A DNA stretch of 64,000 nt from Loktanella salsilacus. Lineage in GTDB: Bacteria; Pseudomonadota; Alphaproteobacteria; Rhodobacterales; Rhodobacteraceae. A program made the position numbers and the translations under genes. Where the stretch lies: positions 156,172 through 220,171 of the forward strand of contig NZ_FOTF01000005.1 of NCBI RefSeq assembly GCF_900114485.1, given 5' to 3'. Within the stretch, counting starts at the first letter, position 1. The number at the start of each line of letters is the position of its first letter. Under the pieces are notes generated by a model. It was not told where the DNA came from, did not search any database, and was given only the letters and a program-made list of their open reading frames with translations. Below are positions 1-8,355 of this stretch, piece by piece.

Positions 1-1
1 A

Positions 2-493
2 GCGGGCGTGATGATCATCTTTTTCCGCCCGATTAAACTGGGTGATTTCGTCACGATTGATGATGAAAGCGGTACGGTAAAGGCGATTAACCTGAACTAT
101 ATCGAGATGGCGAGCATCGGAAACGTGCAGATCATCATCCCGAATTCCGAGGTGTGGGGCAATACGATCGTGAACTATTCCGTCTATCCCCAGCGCCGGG
201 CTGAATGGACGATTGGCGTGGGTTATGGGGCCAATCTGGCCGATGCAGAGCGCGCGATCATCGACACGATCATGGCCGACCCGCGCAGCCTGTCTGATCC
301 AGAGCCGTTCATTCAGGTGAACAATCTGAACGCATCCTCTGTTGATTTTCTGGTGCGCGTTTGGTGCGCGCGGACGGATTATTTCCAGTATCAGGCTGAC
401 ATGACCCGCAAGGTCAAAGAGGCGCTGGACGCCGCTGGCATCGACATCCCCTTTCCGACCCGGACGATGATCATGGCCAAGGACGACGACTAG
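2..493 (+). CDS. MscS-type mechanosensitive ion channel, C-terminal part (5' end outside window)
   Basis: Only the last 163 codons are present and the frame is open to the left edge, so the start lies outside the window. The visible part begins inside the conserved channel core (FFRPIKLGDFVTIDDESG) and continues through the beta domain (residues IIIPNSEVWG) into the alpha/beta C-terminal cytoplasmic cage. Family members are inner-membrane channels that open under membrane tension and release solutes on osmotic downshock. The tail ends in a short acidic KDDD. A GC-rich hairpin follows. Which MscS subfamily it belongs to cannot be told without the N-terminal membrane region. Confidence 0.9.
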   Translation, partial: AGVMIIFFRPIKLGDFVTIDDESGTVKAINLNYIEMASIGNVQIIIPNSEVWGNTIVNYSVYPQRRAEWTIGVGYGANLADAERAIIDTIMADPRSLSDPEPFIQVNNLNASSVDFLVRVWCARTDYFQYQADMTRKVKEALDAAGIDIPFPTRTMIMAKDDD

Positions 494-512
494 CGCAGGA
501 CTGTGCCAAAAC

Positions 513-541
513 GCGGGGGCCGTGCGATGGATGGCCCCCGC
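513..541 (+). terminator. GC-rich hairpin after the MscS gene
   Basis: GCGGGGGCC at 513-521 pairs perfectly with GGCCCCCGC at 533-541 across an 11-nt loop, starting 20 nt after the stop codon. There is no run of T after it, so it may be a weak terminator or an RNA-stabilising hairpin. Confidence 0.45.
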
Positions 542-652
542 CGGAATGCTTAATGCCTCGACCGTCGATTTATGCTATCTGTCGCGGGGTCATACGGCGC
601 GGCGATGTGGCGCTGCAGCACAAAAATCATCCTTCCTAAAAGTAAGATATCT

Positions 653-1282
653 ATGCGCTTGTTTCTTATAATCTGTGTCCTTGTCGCGTGCAGCTTGATT
701 GTATCGACACTGTGGGTTGGATGGGAAATTACCCTGACATCTGAAAGCGGTATGGTCGAGCTGGCGGGGCTGATTGTATTCGCGCTTGGCGCTGTGCTTT
801 CACTTTGGCGCATGCCAAAGGGCACATGGCGCCGTTGGTGGCCAATTCCGACAGTCTTCGTTCTGTTCTGCCTGCGCGAATTGGACGTGCATGACGCGTT
901 CTTTACGCCCGGCCTGCTGCAGACCAAAATCTTCACCAGCGCAGCCCCGCTGTGGCAAAAGGGCGTGTCAGCCGCTGCCATGGGCGGCATACTATTAACG
1001 CTCGTGCTGCTTGTGATGCGCGGGACGCGGCCTCTCATTCATGCGTTGCGGAACGGTCAAGGCTGGGCCTGGGCCATCATGGGCGGAGTTTGCTTTGCTG
1101 TTGCGTCGGTCTTGGTTGATGGGGCCGACAGGCAGTTGGCCGCGATCGGCGTGACGCTGCCATATGCGGATGCGCCAATTTGGACTGCTGTAGAGGAGAT
1201 ACTGGAGCTTTGCTTTGCGCTGTCGCTGATTTTCGCGATCTGCAAATGGGGCCGGAACGACGCGGGCCTTCGCGCGGCCTGA
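653..1282 (+). CDS. Polytopic membrane protein of unknown function
   Basis: The product has 209 residues with about six hydrophobic segments, near residues 3-22, 34-53, 63-75, 105-124, 138-156 and 176-197, so it should sit in the inner membrane. I do not recognise the family. The last segment carries acidic residues (VEEILEL) inside a hydrophobic stretch. The ATG at 653 is preferred because it starts directly with the first membrane helix (MRLFLIICVL); an in-frame ATG at 572 would add an uncharacteristic 27-residue leader. It stands alone between the MscS gene and the convergent peroxiredoxin gene. Confidence 0.6.
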   Translation: MRLFLIICVLVACSLIVSTLWVGWEITLTSESGMVELAGLIVFALGAVLSLWRMPKGTWRRWWPIPTVFVLFCLRELDVHDAFFTPGLLQTKIFTSAAPLWQKGVSAAAMGGILLTLVLLVMRGTRPLIHALRNGQGWAWAIMGGVCFAVASVLVDGADRQLAAIGVTLPYADAPIWTAVEEILELCFALSLIFAICKWGRNDAGLRAA

Positions 1283-1333
1283 CGTCGGCACAAATGACCA
1301 CTTTTGTTGGTGCCGCGGCAAAGTCGCATACAA

Positions 1334-1362
1334 AAAGGGGCCGCGCATCGCACGGCCCCTTT
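1334..1362. terminator. Bidirectional terminator between convergent genes
   Basis: AAAGGGGCCG (1334-1343) pairs with CGGCCCCTTT (1353-1362) over a 9-nt loop. Read on the minus strand it ends in TTTTTG, a good Rho-independent terminator for the peroxiredoxin gene; on the plus strand the T run is shorter. Confidence 0.75.
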
Positions 1363-1382
1363 GTCGTTCAAGCGTGCAAGGC

Positions 1383-1874
1383 TTAGCCCATCGCGTCCAG
1401 CAGGCTTTCCCCGCCAGAGATGTCGCATTGGCCGGGGCCGGGCTCTTCGTTCAGGATGGTGACGACACCGTCCTTGACCAGCATCGCATAGCGCTTGGAC
1501 CGGTTCACAAAGCCGACGGGCGGCGCAGAGAATTCCATGCCGATAGCTTTGGTGAATGTCGCCTCGGCGTCGGCCAGCATGGTGATGCCTGCGTCAATCG
1601 CGCCGGTCGCATCGCCCCAAGCCTTCATCACGAAAGGATCGTTGACGGAGATGCAGATCACCTCGTCCACGCCTTTGGCCTTTAGCTGTGGCAGCGTGCG
1701 GATAAAGCTGGGGACGTGGGCCGTGGTGCAGGTGCCGGTATAGGCGCCGGGCAGGCCAAAGATGACGACGGTTCGGCCCTTAAGTTTGTCCGCCATCGCG
1801 ACGGACTGCGGGCCATCAGCGCCCATGGTCAGAACGCTGGCATCCGGCAGCGTGTCACCTGTTGTGATGGTCAT
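1383..1874 (-). CDS. Peroxiredoxin, Prx5/AhpC-TSA (redoxin) type
   Basis: This 163-residue protein is the usual length for a single-domain Prx5-like peroxidase that reduces hydrogen peroxide and alkyl hydroperoxides with thiol donors in the cytosol. The active-site signature PGAYTGTCTTAH puts the peroxidatic cysteine at residue 49, with Pro42 and Thr46 in the expected places. A second cysteine at residue 150 in GPGQCDISGG could act as a resolving cysteine, which is inference. The ATG at 1874 follows a GGGAAA ribosome-binding site and matches the family N-terminus (MTITTGDTLPDA). The longer open frame upstream has no family similarity. Confidence 0.92.
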   Translation of the reverse strand: MTITTGDTLPDASVLTMGADGPQSVAMADKLKGRTVVIFGLPGAYTGTCTTAHVPSFIRTLPQLKAKGVDEVICISVNDPFVMKAWGDATGAIDAGITMLADAEATFTKAIGMEFSAPPVGFVNRSKRYAMLVKDGVVTILNEEPGPGQCDISGGESLLDAMG

Positions 1875-1958
1875 AAGCGTTTCCCTATCTGAATTGCCTC
1901 TGTCACGCATAGGCATATAGGGTGCGCGGCGACAGGGCCAGTAGAGGGAAGTCACGAT

Positions 1959-3170
1959 ATGCGCAGGATTTTGGTGATTGGCGGCGGTCAAGCGGCGGCG
2001 GCTTTGATTGGCAAGCTGGTGGCGAATGGCGTGACGTCGGGAATCACACTGGTCAGCGGCGAACCGCACGCCCCTTATCAGCGCCCGCCCCTGTCCAAGG
2101 CGTATTTGCTGGGTGACATGGCGCAGGACCGGCTCTTTTTCCGGCCCGCGGCGTGGTATGCGGATAACGGCGTGACCCTGCGGCTGGGCACAAGGGCTGT
2201 TGGCGTTGATGCGACGTTGAAGCAGGTGACGCTGAGCGGCGGCGATGTGCTGGACTACGACGATCTGGTGCTGACCACCGGCGCATGGCCGCGCACCCTG
2301 CCCGCCAGTATTGGCGGCAGCTTGGACAACGTCTTTGCCGTGCGCGATCTGGCGGATGCGGATGCGATGGCACCGCATTTCAAGCAAGGCGCGCGCTGTT
2401 TGATCGTCGGCGGCGGCTATATCGGGCTAGAGGCGGCAGCCGTGGCGGCCAAGCGCGGCGTCAAAGTCACGCTGGTCGAAGCGGCAGAGCGTATCTTGCA
2501 GCGCGTCGCCTGCCCCGAAACCTCTGACTATTTCCGCGACCTGCACCGCAGCCACGGTGTCGATATCCGCGAAGGCACCGGCCTTGTGCGGCTGACGGGC
2601 GACGGCGCGGTCACAGGGGCCGAACTGGCGGATGGCACTGTGCTGGACATCGATTTTGCCGTGGTCGGCGTCGGGATTGCGCCTGCAACGGAATTGGCGG
2701 ACGGGGCCGGGCTGACGCTGTTTAACGGCATTGCTTGCGACGCCCATGGCCGCACATCGGATCCGCATATCTGGGCGGCAGGCGATTGCGCATCTACCCC
2801 AGTGCCGGGCGGGCGCGTGCGGATCGAAAGTGTGGGCAATGCGATTGATCAAGCGGAAATCGTCGCGCAGAACCTGCTGGGGCATGATGTGACCTATCAG
2901 CCTGCGGCGTGGTTCTGGTCGGATCAATACGATGTGAAACTGCAAATTGCGGGGCTGAACACCGGTTATACCGACGTCTATGTTAAACCGGGCGACGGGC
3001 TGGCCCGGTCGCATTGGTATTACAAAGGCGATCAGTTGATCGCCATCGACGCCATGTCGGACGTACGCAATTACATGGTCGGCAAGCGCCTGATAGAGGG
3101 CGGTATCAGCCCTGCGCCAAGTGTGGTGATCGACCCGAGCACGGATATGAAGGCCTTGCTGCGCACATGA
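1959..3170 (+). CDS. FAD/NAD(P)H-dependent oxidoreductase, ferredoxin/rubredoxin reductase family
   Basis: The 403-residue protein has an N-terminal FAD-binding GGGQAAAAL near residues 8-16, the YQRPPLSK signature of ferredoxin reductases at residues 40-47, a NAD-binding GGGYIGLEAA at 151-160, and the second FAD motif with AAGDCA in the C-terminal half, followed by a reductase C-terminal domain. Such enzymes pass electrons from NAD(P)H to a ferredoxin or rubredoxin partner of a monooxygenase or other redox enzyme. No partner gene is adjacent, so the acceptor is unknown. Its stop overlaps the start of rsmD in an ATGA, which suggests translational coupling. Confidence 0.88.
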   Translation: MRRILVIGGGQAAAALIGKLVANGVTSGITLVSGEPHAPYQRPPLSKAYLLGDMAQDRLFFRPAAWYADNGVTLRLGTRAVGVDATLKQVTLSGGDVLDYDDLVLTTGAWPRTLPASIGGSLDNVFAVRDLADADAMAPHFKQGARCLIVGGGYIGLEAAAVAAKRGVKVTLVEAAERILQRVACPETSDYFRDLHRSHGVDIREGTGLVRLTGDGAVTGAELADGTVLDIDFAVVGVGIAPATELADGAGLTLFNGIACDAHGRTSDPHIWAAGDCASTPVPGGRVRIESVGNAIDQAEIVAQNLLGHDVTYQPAAWFWSDQYDVKLQIAGLNTGYTDVYVKPGDGLARSHWYYKGDQLIAIDAMSDVRNYMVGKRLIEGGISPAPSVVIDPSTDMKALLRT

Positions 3171-3721
3171 GGATTATCGCAGGCACACACCGCGGCACGG
3201 CGTTGGTTCCCGTCGGCGCAGGCGACGCAGGCGCGCATCTGCGCCCCACCACGGACCGCGTGCGCGAAAGCTTGTTCAACGTGCTGCAAGGCGGGCGCTT
3301 TGGCGATCCGATCCGGGGCGCGGCGGTGCTGGACCTGTTCGCAGGGACCGGCGCGCTGGGGCTAGAGGCACTATCGCGCGGCGCATCCCACGTCACATTC
3401 GTGGATGACGGCAAGGTCGCGCAGGGGCTGATTGCGGGTAATATCGCCAAGGTAAAGCGCGGGGCCGACTGCACCGTCCTGCGCTGCCGCGCCGACACTT
3501 TGCCACCTGGAAAAGTGTGCGGGCTGGTGTTCCTTGATCCGCCTTATGACCAACAACTCGGCCTGCCCGCCCTGCGCGCGGCGCGGGCGGCAGGCTGGAT
3601 CGCAGCGGGCACGGTCGTGGTCTGGGAAGAACGCAGTACCCAGATCGCGCCGCAAGGGTTCAAATCCCTCGACACACGCCGCTACGGCGACACATGGATC
3701 ACGCTAATGGAGGCGATATGA
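3167..3721 (+). CDS. rsmD: 16S rRNA (guanine(966)-N(2))-methyltransferase RsmD
   Basis: The 184-residue length and the N-terminus MRIIAGTHRG fit RsmD, which methylates G966 of 16S rRNA on assembled 30S particles using S-adenosylmethionine. The SAM-binding motif is DLFAGTGALGLEALSRGA and the catalytic motif for N2-guanine methylation is the DPPY in FLDPPYDQ. The downstream RPTTDRVRESLFN motif of the family is also present near the N-terminus. The ATG at 3167 overlaps the stop of the upstream reductase, and its own stop overlaps the ATG of the HAD gene, so the three genes form one tightly coupled operon. Confidence 0.93.
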   Translation: MRIIAGTHRGTALVPVGAGDAGAHLRPTTDRVRESLFNVLQGGRFGDPIRGAAVLDLFAGTGALGLEALSRGASHVTFVDDGKVAQGLIAGNIAKVKRGADCTVLRCRADTLPPGKVCGLVFLDPPYDQQLGLPALRAARAAGWIAAGTVVVWEERSTQIAPQGFKSLDTRRYGDTWITLMEAI

Positions 3722-4359
3722 CACCTGAACTGGTGATTTTCGATTGCGATGGCGTGCTGGTGGACACAGAGCCGACGACGGACCGCGTCATCTCGGCCAA
3801 CCTTGCGCGCTATGGGCTGAACATCGCGCCCGACATGGTGCACAAGATGTTTGGCGGTGGCACCTTGATGGGCATCGGTGAAGAGGCCCGGCGCATGGGT
3901 GCGGACCTGCCCGGCAACTGGCTAGACCAGACCTATGACGAAGTGTTTGCGGCGCTCGCGCTTGGCGTTGATGTGATGCCCGGCGTAGTGGATCTGCTGG
4001 ACAAGCTTGATGCCGCAGGGATCCCGACGGCCATCGCGTCGAACGGGCCGCTGGCCAAGATGAAGGTGTCGTTGACGCCGTCTGGCCTGCTGGACCGCTT
4101 TGCCGGGCGGATTTATTCGGGCCACGATTATGCGCCCAAACCCGCCCCCGCGATGTTGCTGCACGCCATGGATGTGGCGGGCGCTGCGCCAGTGGCGACG
4201 TGGATGATTGACGATATGCCTGCGGGTTGGGATGCGGCGGCGGCAGCGAGATGCGGCTGCTTCGCCTATGTCGCTGAAGGCGGCGCTGCGCGGGCCGGTG
4301 GCCATACGGCAGTACCCGTGACGCATATGGATCAGATCGCAGCGGCGCTGAACCTGTAA
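3718..4359 (+). CDS. HAD-superfamily (subfamily IA) phosphatase, phosphoglycolate phosphatase-like
   Basis: The protein has 213 residues. The nucleophile motif is FDCDGVLVDTEP (Asp9 and Asp11), motif II is IASNG, the conserved lysine lies in KPAPAMLLHAMD and the metal-binding acidic motif is IDDMPAGWDAA, so all catalytic elements of an active HAD hydrolase are present. The cap type and length match the phosphoglycolate phosphatase or beta-phosphoglucomutase group, but the substrate cannot be read from the sequence. The ATG at 3718 overlaps the rsmD stop codon by four bases, and a strong terminator follows. Confidence 0.85.
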   Translation: MTPELVIFDCDGVLVDTEPTTDRVISANLARYGLNIAPDMVHKMFGGGTLMGIGEEARRMGADLPGNWLDQTYDEVFAALALGVDVMPGVVDLLDKLDAAGIPTAIASNGPLAKMKVSLTPSGLLDRFAGRIYSGHDYAPKPAPAMLLHAMDVAGAAPVATWMIDDMPAGWDAAAAARCGCFAYVAEGGAARAGGHTAVPVTHMDQIAAALNL

Positions 4360-4361
4360 AA

Positions 4362-4392
4362 AAGCGCCGCCCGTGAAACCCGGGCGGCGCTT
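4362..4392. terminator. Bidirectional terminator, 12-bp perfect stem
   Basis: AAGCGCCGCCCG (4362-4373) and CGGGCGGCGCTT (4381-4392) form a perfect 12-bp stem with a 7-nt loop. It lies between the stop codons of two convergent genes (4359 and 4400) and can serve both. Confidence 0.75.
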
Positions 4393-4399
4393 AAATCGG

Positions 4400-5437
4400 T
4401 TACTCTGTCGCTGTGCCGCGCGCGGCGGTCATGGCGTCGGTGGCGTCCTGGACCAAGGCCGCGCCGTCAAAGCCTTTGGCGTCCATGTCGGCGATCCAAG
4501 TTGCGCGGACGTCCTCGCCCAGCGCCTTGATGCGATCTGTTTCTTCGGGCGACAGCACGGCGATTTCGTTGCCGGCGTCTTCCATCACGATACGGCCTTC
4601 GGCGTCGCCGATGTCATGCGCCTTGCCTGCCCAGCGGCTAGCCATCAGGCCGGAATTGGCGTCGATCACGGCCTGCAAATCGTCAGGCATCGCGTCATAG
4701 ACGTCCTTGTTCATCGCCCACAGGAAATACAGGTTATACAGCGCGTCATCGCCAGCGACGTCGGTGTGGCTGTCCGTCAGCTCGTCCAGTTTCAGGCTAG
4801 GGGCCATTTCCCATGTGATCACACCGCCATCAACCACGCCGCGCGACAGCGCCTCTGTGAAGGACGGGACCGGCATGCCGACGGGCAGCGCGCCCATGGC
4901 GGTCAGCAGGTCTGTGGCGGGGCGCGACGGGCCGCGCAGCTTGACGCCTGCCATATCTTCGATGGTTTGCGGGGCCGCGCCTTTTTTGTGGATGATGCCG
5001 GGGCCGTGCATATGGGCCGCGATCAGGTGGATGTCAGCGAAGTCATCCATCAGATGCGCCTCCGTGTAATGCCACGCGGCGTCGGACGCCTCTTCGCCCG
5101 ACTTGGGCGTCATGAATGGCAGCTCCAGCGCCTCGGCTTCGGGGAAACGGCCGGGTTCGTACGACGGGATGACCCAGCCGCCGTCGATGGCGCCGTCGCG
5201 GATCAGGTCATACTGGCTGGTCGCGGACCCGCCCAGCTGCATGAAAGGGTAGAGTTCGACCTTAATGCGGCCATCCGACTGCGCCTCGACCGCGTCGACC
5301 CATGGCTGCATGAAATAGGTCGGGTTCGCGCTGGCGGGGGACACGAAGTGCTGAAAGCGCAGCGTGACCTCTTGCGCGGCAAGGGGGGTGGACAGGGCAA
5401 GCGTGGCCGCAAAAGCGGCAGCAAAAGACTGGTGCAT
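4400..5437 (-). CDS. TRAP transporter substrate-binding protein, DctP family (orphan)
   Basis: This 345-residue periplasmic binding protein begins with a Sec signal peptide ending at AAFAATLALSTPLAAQ. The mature part has the DctP layout, including the region GVKLRGPSRPATDLLTAMGALPVGMPVPSFTEAL with the arginine that holds the substrate carboxylate in this family (the stretch starts near residue 166). DctP proteins hand organic acids to DctQ/DctM permeases. No permease genes lie next to it, so it either works with permeases encoded elsewhere or has its partners outside the window. The substrate is unknown. Confidence 0.88.
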   Translation of the reverse strand: MHQSFAAAFAATLALSTPLAAQEVTLRFQHFVSPASANPTYFMQPWVDAVEAQSDGRIKVELYPFMQLGGSATSQYDLIRDGAIDGGWVIPSYEPGRFPEAEALELPFMTPKSGEEASDAAWHYTEAHLMDDFADIHLIAAHMHGPGIIHKKGAAPQTIEDMAGVKLRGPSRPATDLLTAMGALPVGMPVPSFTEALSRGVVDGGVITWEMAPSLKLDELTDSHTDVAGDDALYNLYFLWAMNKDVYDAMPDDLQAVIDANSGLMASRWAGKAHDIGDAEGRIVMEDAGNEIAVLSPEETDRIKALGEDVRATWIADMDAKGFDGAALVQDATDAMTAARGTATE

Positions 5438-5527
5438 AACTGCATCCTTGAATTGGTAATGTTGGGGGGTGCCACCGCTAGTGGTGACATTGATATGGGT
5501 CAGTTGCGAATGGATTGCAAGTGAAGA

Positions 5528-6685
5528 TCAGGATTTTTTGCCGCTCAGCCGCTCTGACCACAAGATATGCCCGGTCGCCAGCAATGCCACAGCCATGCCG
5601 CCAAGGCCCAGCGCCTGCACGCCGCCGATGCCCATGACAACGCTGCCAATCGCCGATCCAGCCGCCGCGCCGATGTAAATCGCGGCGGCGTTCAGTGCCA
5701 AAACGATGGGCGCAGCGGCGGGGCGCAGGGCGATGATCCGCATCTGCTGGCCTGCCATCATCGACCAGATGAACAGCGACCACAGCGCGATCAGCGCCAC
5801 CAGCGCCGGGCTGGGCAGCGGCATTAGGGAAAACAGCGGCAGGGTCGCGACTTGGCCTGCGCACAAGATCAGCAATGTGCGGAATGGCCCGATCCGGTCT
5901 GCAATCGCACCGCCCGCCAGATTGCCGATGACCGCCGCCGCGCCAAACACCAGCAAGATCGCGGTGATCCCGTCGCGGCCATAGCCCATGGTCTGTTCCA
6001 GCAACGGCGCAAGGTAAGTATAAAGCACATAGGCCGCCGCAAGGAACGTCGCGGTAAAGCTGACGGCCAGCATCGTGGGGCCGTCGCGCAGGGTGCGCCC
6101 CAGCTCTGGCAAGGTGACCGTTTGAAACGCAAGGCCGCTTGGCACGGTGCGCCAAATAAGCGGGATGATCGGCAGGGCCAGCAGCGCCACAACGACAAAG
6201 GCCGCGCGCCAGCCAAAGGTATAGGCGATGAAACTGCCCGCTGGCACACCCAGCACCTGCGCCAGCGATAGGCCGAAGATGACAGCGGCCAGCGCTTTGC
6301 CCCGGCGTTCGGGCGCAGACAGGCCAGCGGCGACGGACGCGCTGACGGGCGTTAGCATGCCAGCGCCAGCGGCGGCCAGAATGCGGGTCAGGTGCAAGGT
6401 GAATTCCGTCGGCGCGATGGCCGACAGCAGGTTCGCAACGGCAAACCCGGTCAGCGCATAGGCCAGCACGCGCCTGCGCCCGACCGATCCGGTCAGCGAC
6501 ACCAGCAGCGGCGACAGCACGGCGTAGGCCAGCGCATAGGTCGTCATCAGCCAGCCCGTGCGGCCCGGCGCAATGCCGAAATCCTGGCCCACGGGTGTCA
6601 GCATGCCGATCAGCACAAAGGCCCCCATGCCGATGACGAAATTCGCCGCCGACAGGACCGGGATCAGCCGAGGCGGCGTGGTCAC
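5528..6685 (-). CDS. Major facilitator superfamily transporter (drug/arabinose efflux type)
   Basis: The 385-residue protein has about twelve hydrophobic segments. A loop LVSLTGSVGRRRVLAYALTG with the MFS motif-A-like GSVGRRRV pattern sits between helices 2 and 3, and APERRGKALAAVIFGLSLAQ fits helix 4-5 of the DHA1 exporters. A proton-driven efflux role is likely for the family; the substrate is unknown. The GTG start at 6685 overlaps the TGA stop of the methionine aminopeptidase gene, so the two are probably cotranscribed and translationally coupled. Confidence 0.85.
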   Translation of the reverse strand: MTTPPRLIPVLSAANFVIGMGAFVLIGMLTPVGQDFGIAPGRTGWLMTTYALAYAVLSPLLVSLTGSVGRRRVLAYALTGFAVANLLSAIAPTEFTLHLTRILAAAGAGMLTPVSASVAAGLSAPERRGKALAAVIFGLSLAQVLGVPAGSFIAYTFGWRAAFVVVALLALPIIPLIWRTVPSGLAFQTVTLPELGRTLRDGPTMLAVSFTATFLAAAYVLYTYLAPLLEQTMGYGRDGITAILLVFGAAAVIGNLAGGAIADRIGPFRTLLILCAGQVATLPLFSLMPLPSPALVALIALWSLFIWSMMAGQQMRIIALRPAAAPIVLALNAAAIYIGAAAGSAIGSVVMGIGGVQALGLGGMAVALLATGHILWSERLSGKKS

Positions 6686-7551
6686 TCTGTTTGGGTCGGG
6701 TAGAACCGTCCGGCGGGCGATGTCGTAAAGACCTCGCAGCCTTGTGCGGTGATGCCGATGGAATGTTCGAACTGGGCCGACAACGACTTGTCAAAGGTCA
6801 CGGCAGTCCAGTCGTCGATCAGGACCTGCGTTTCAGGGCGGCCCAAGTTGATCATCGGCTCGATGGTGAAAAACATGCCTTCCTCTAGCACTGGGCCGGT
6901 GCCAGCGCGGCCATAGTGCAGCACGTTTGGCGGTGCGTGGAACACCCGGCCAAGGCCGTGGCCGCAGAAATCGCGCACAACCGAACAGCGCTGGGATTCG
7001 GCGTAGGCTTGGATCGCATGGCCGATATCACCAAAGGTATTGCCGGGCTTTGCCGCCTCGATCGCAAGCATCAGGCAGTCGTGCGTGACCTCGATCAAGC
7101 GGGCTGCTTTGGGCGACGCGGTTCCGGCGACATACATGCGGCTGGTGTCGCCGTACCAGCCATCGACGATGACGGTGACGTCGATGTTCAGGATATCGCC
7201 ATCTTTCAGCTTGTCGTCATCGCGGCGCTTTTCAAGATTTTTGGAAATCGTCTCGTCTTTGGCCTTGGGGATCGGCGCGCCGGGGATGCCGTGGCACACG
7301 ACGTGGTTCACCGAAATGCAGCTGGCGTGCTGATAACCGCGATACCCGATGGTGGCAGAGGTCGCGCCTGCTTGCTCTACCCATTCGGTAATCAGCTGGT
7401 CCAGCTTGCTTGTTGTCTGGCCGACCACGACGTGATCGGCGATATCGTCAAGGATTTGCGCGGCAAGGCGTCCTGCGCGGTTCATGCCGCCAAAGTCCGA
7501 AAGCGCGTGCAGCCGGATGCCGTCGCGGGTGAGTTGTGTGGTGTCGGTCAT
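6682..7551 (-). CDS. map: Methionine aminopeptidase, type I
   Basis: The 289-residue product removes the initiator methionine from new proteins in the cytosol. The five metal ligands of the family are visible: two aspartates in VTVIVDGWYGDTS (spaced as DxxxxxxxxxxD), the histidine in CGHGLGRVFHAPP, and the glutamates in FFTIEPM and QFEHSIGI. A charged insertion (ETISKNLEKRRDDDKLKDG) before the first metal ligand makes it a little longer than the E. coli enzyme. I chose the ATG at 7551 (MTDTTQLTRDG) because the 41 residues encoded upstream of it show no family similarity. Confidence 0.93.
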   Translation of the reverse strand: MTDTTQLTRDGIRLHALSDFGGMNRAGRLAAQILDDIADHVVVGQTTSKLDQLITEWVEQAGATSATIGYRGYQHASCISVNHVVCHGIPGAPIPKAKDETISKNLEKRRDDDKLKDGDILNIDVTVIVDGWYGDTSRMYVAGTASPKAARLIEVTHDCLMLAIEAAKPGNTFGDIGHAIQAYAESQRCSVVRDFCGHGLGRVFHAPPNVLHYGRAGTGPVLEEGMFFTIEPMINLGRPETQVLIDDWTAVTFDKSLSAQFEHSIGITAQGCEVFTTSPAGRFYPTQTE

Positions 7552-7616
7552 CGCGTCATACCTGTACTTGCTGTCTATCGCCCACATAGGGCTTTTTATG
7601 CCGCACGGCCACCCCG

Positions 7617-8315
7617 TCAGGGATTCACGCTGCGCACTTCGCCTAATGTGATGCCCTGCGGGGTGATATTGCAATCCATTGCCAGCACCTCCACCCCTGC
7701 TGCGCGGGCGGCGTCAAAGGCTGCGCCGTAGGCTGGGTCGATGTCGCGGGCGATGCCGGCGCGGGTGCAATCGGTGCGGGTGATCAGGTAAAACACCATC
7801 GCGCGGTGCCCCAATGCCACCATCTGCGCCAGATCCGCCATATGCCGCGCGCCGCGCAGGGTTTTGCTGTCGGGAAATTCAACCAGCGGCGCGGTCCGGC
7901 AAAAATTGGCGCTTTTAACCTCTAGATACAAATCAGGGCCGCCGCCCGTCAGCAGGAAATCCACACGGCTTTTATCGGCATAGGGTACTTCTGATCTGAC
8001 CTCGGTATAGCCTTCCAGCCCCGGGACCCGTCCGGCCCGCAGCCCTTCGCCCACGATGCGGTTGGGCAGCGCGGTATCGACGCAGACAAAATCGGCCCCC
8101 AGTTCCAGCAGCCGCCAGCCGTAGTCAAGCTTGGTCTTAGGATTGTCGTTCGGCTCTAGCCAGATGCGGCTTCCGGGCACAGCGGTGCCGGTCATCGCGC
8201 CGGGATTGGGGATATGGGCCGTCACCTCGCGCCCATCCGGCAGCGTGCAATCGGCCAGAAACCGTTTGTAGCGGCGGATCAGCGTGGCGGGGATCAGGGG
8301 CGTGGCAAAGTCCAT
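7617..8315 (-). CDS. sfsA: DNA/RNA-binding protein SfsA (sugar fermentation stimulation family)
   Basis: The product has 232 residues, the usual SfsA size. Family signatures include the N-terminal RRYKRFLADCTLPDG, the HIPNPGAMTG motif and the central ADKSRVDFLL...LYLEVKSANF block, whose D...ExK arrangement resembles a PD-(D/E)XK nuclease core. SfsA was first described as a regulator of maltose genes in E. coli; its biochemical job is still uncertain. The ATG at 8315 fits the family start. It is divergent from the molybdopterin-binding gene with only 40 bp between the starts, so their promoters must overlap. Confidence 0.92.
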   Translation of the reverse strand: MDFATPLIPATLIRRYKRFLADCTLPDGREVTAHIPNPGAMTGTAVPGSRIWLEPNDNPKTKLDYGWRLLELGADFVCVDTALPNRIVGEGLRAGRVPGLEGYTEVRSEVPYADKSRVDFLLTGGGPDLYLEVKSANFCRTAPLVEFPDSKTLRGARHMADLAQMVALGHRAMVFYLITRTDCTRAGIARDIDPAYGAAFDAARAAGVEVLAMDCNITPQGITLGEVRSVNP

Positions 8316-8355
8316 GCGGCGGGCTATACCAACAGGCGAACCCAAGGAGAAGTCC

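Noticed and set aside
4373..5524. A long plus-strand open frame of 383 codons
   Set aside because: It is antisense to the complete TRAP binding-protein gene, which has a signal peptide and family motifs; the antisense product is rich in His, Arg and Gly with no domain.
4400..6685. The MFS gene as permease partner of the orphan TRAP binding protein
   Set aside because: DctP proteins work with DctQ/DctM and not with MFS carriers, and the two genes are separated by 90 bp; no functional link is supported.
5478..6794. A 438-codon minus-strand open frame
   Set aside because: It lies in another frame of the MFS gene at 5528-6685, whose membrane helices and GTG start are clear; the longer frame gives an Arg/His-rich sequence.
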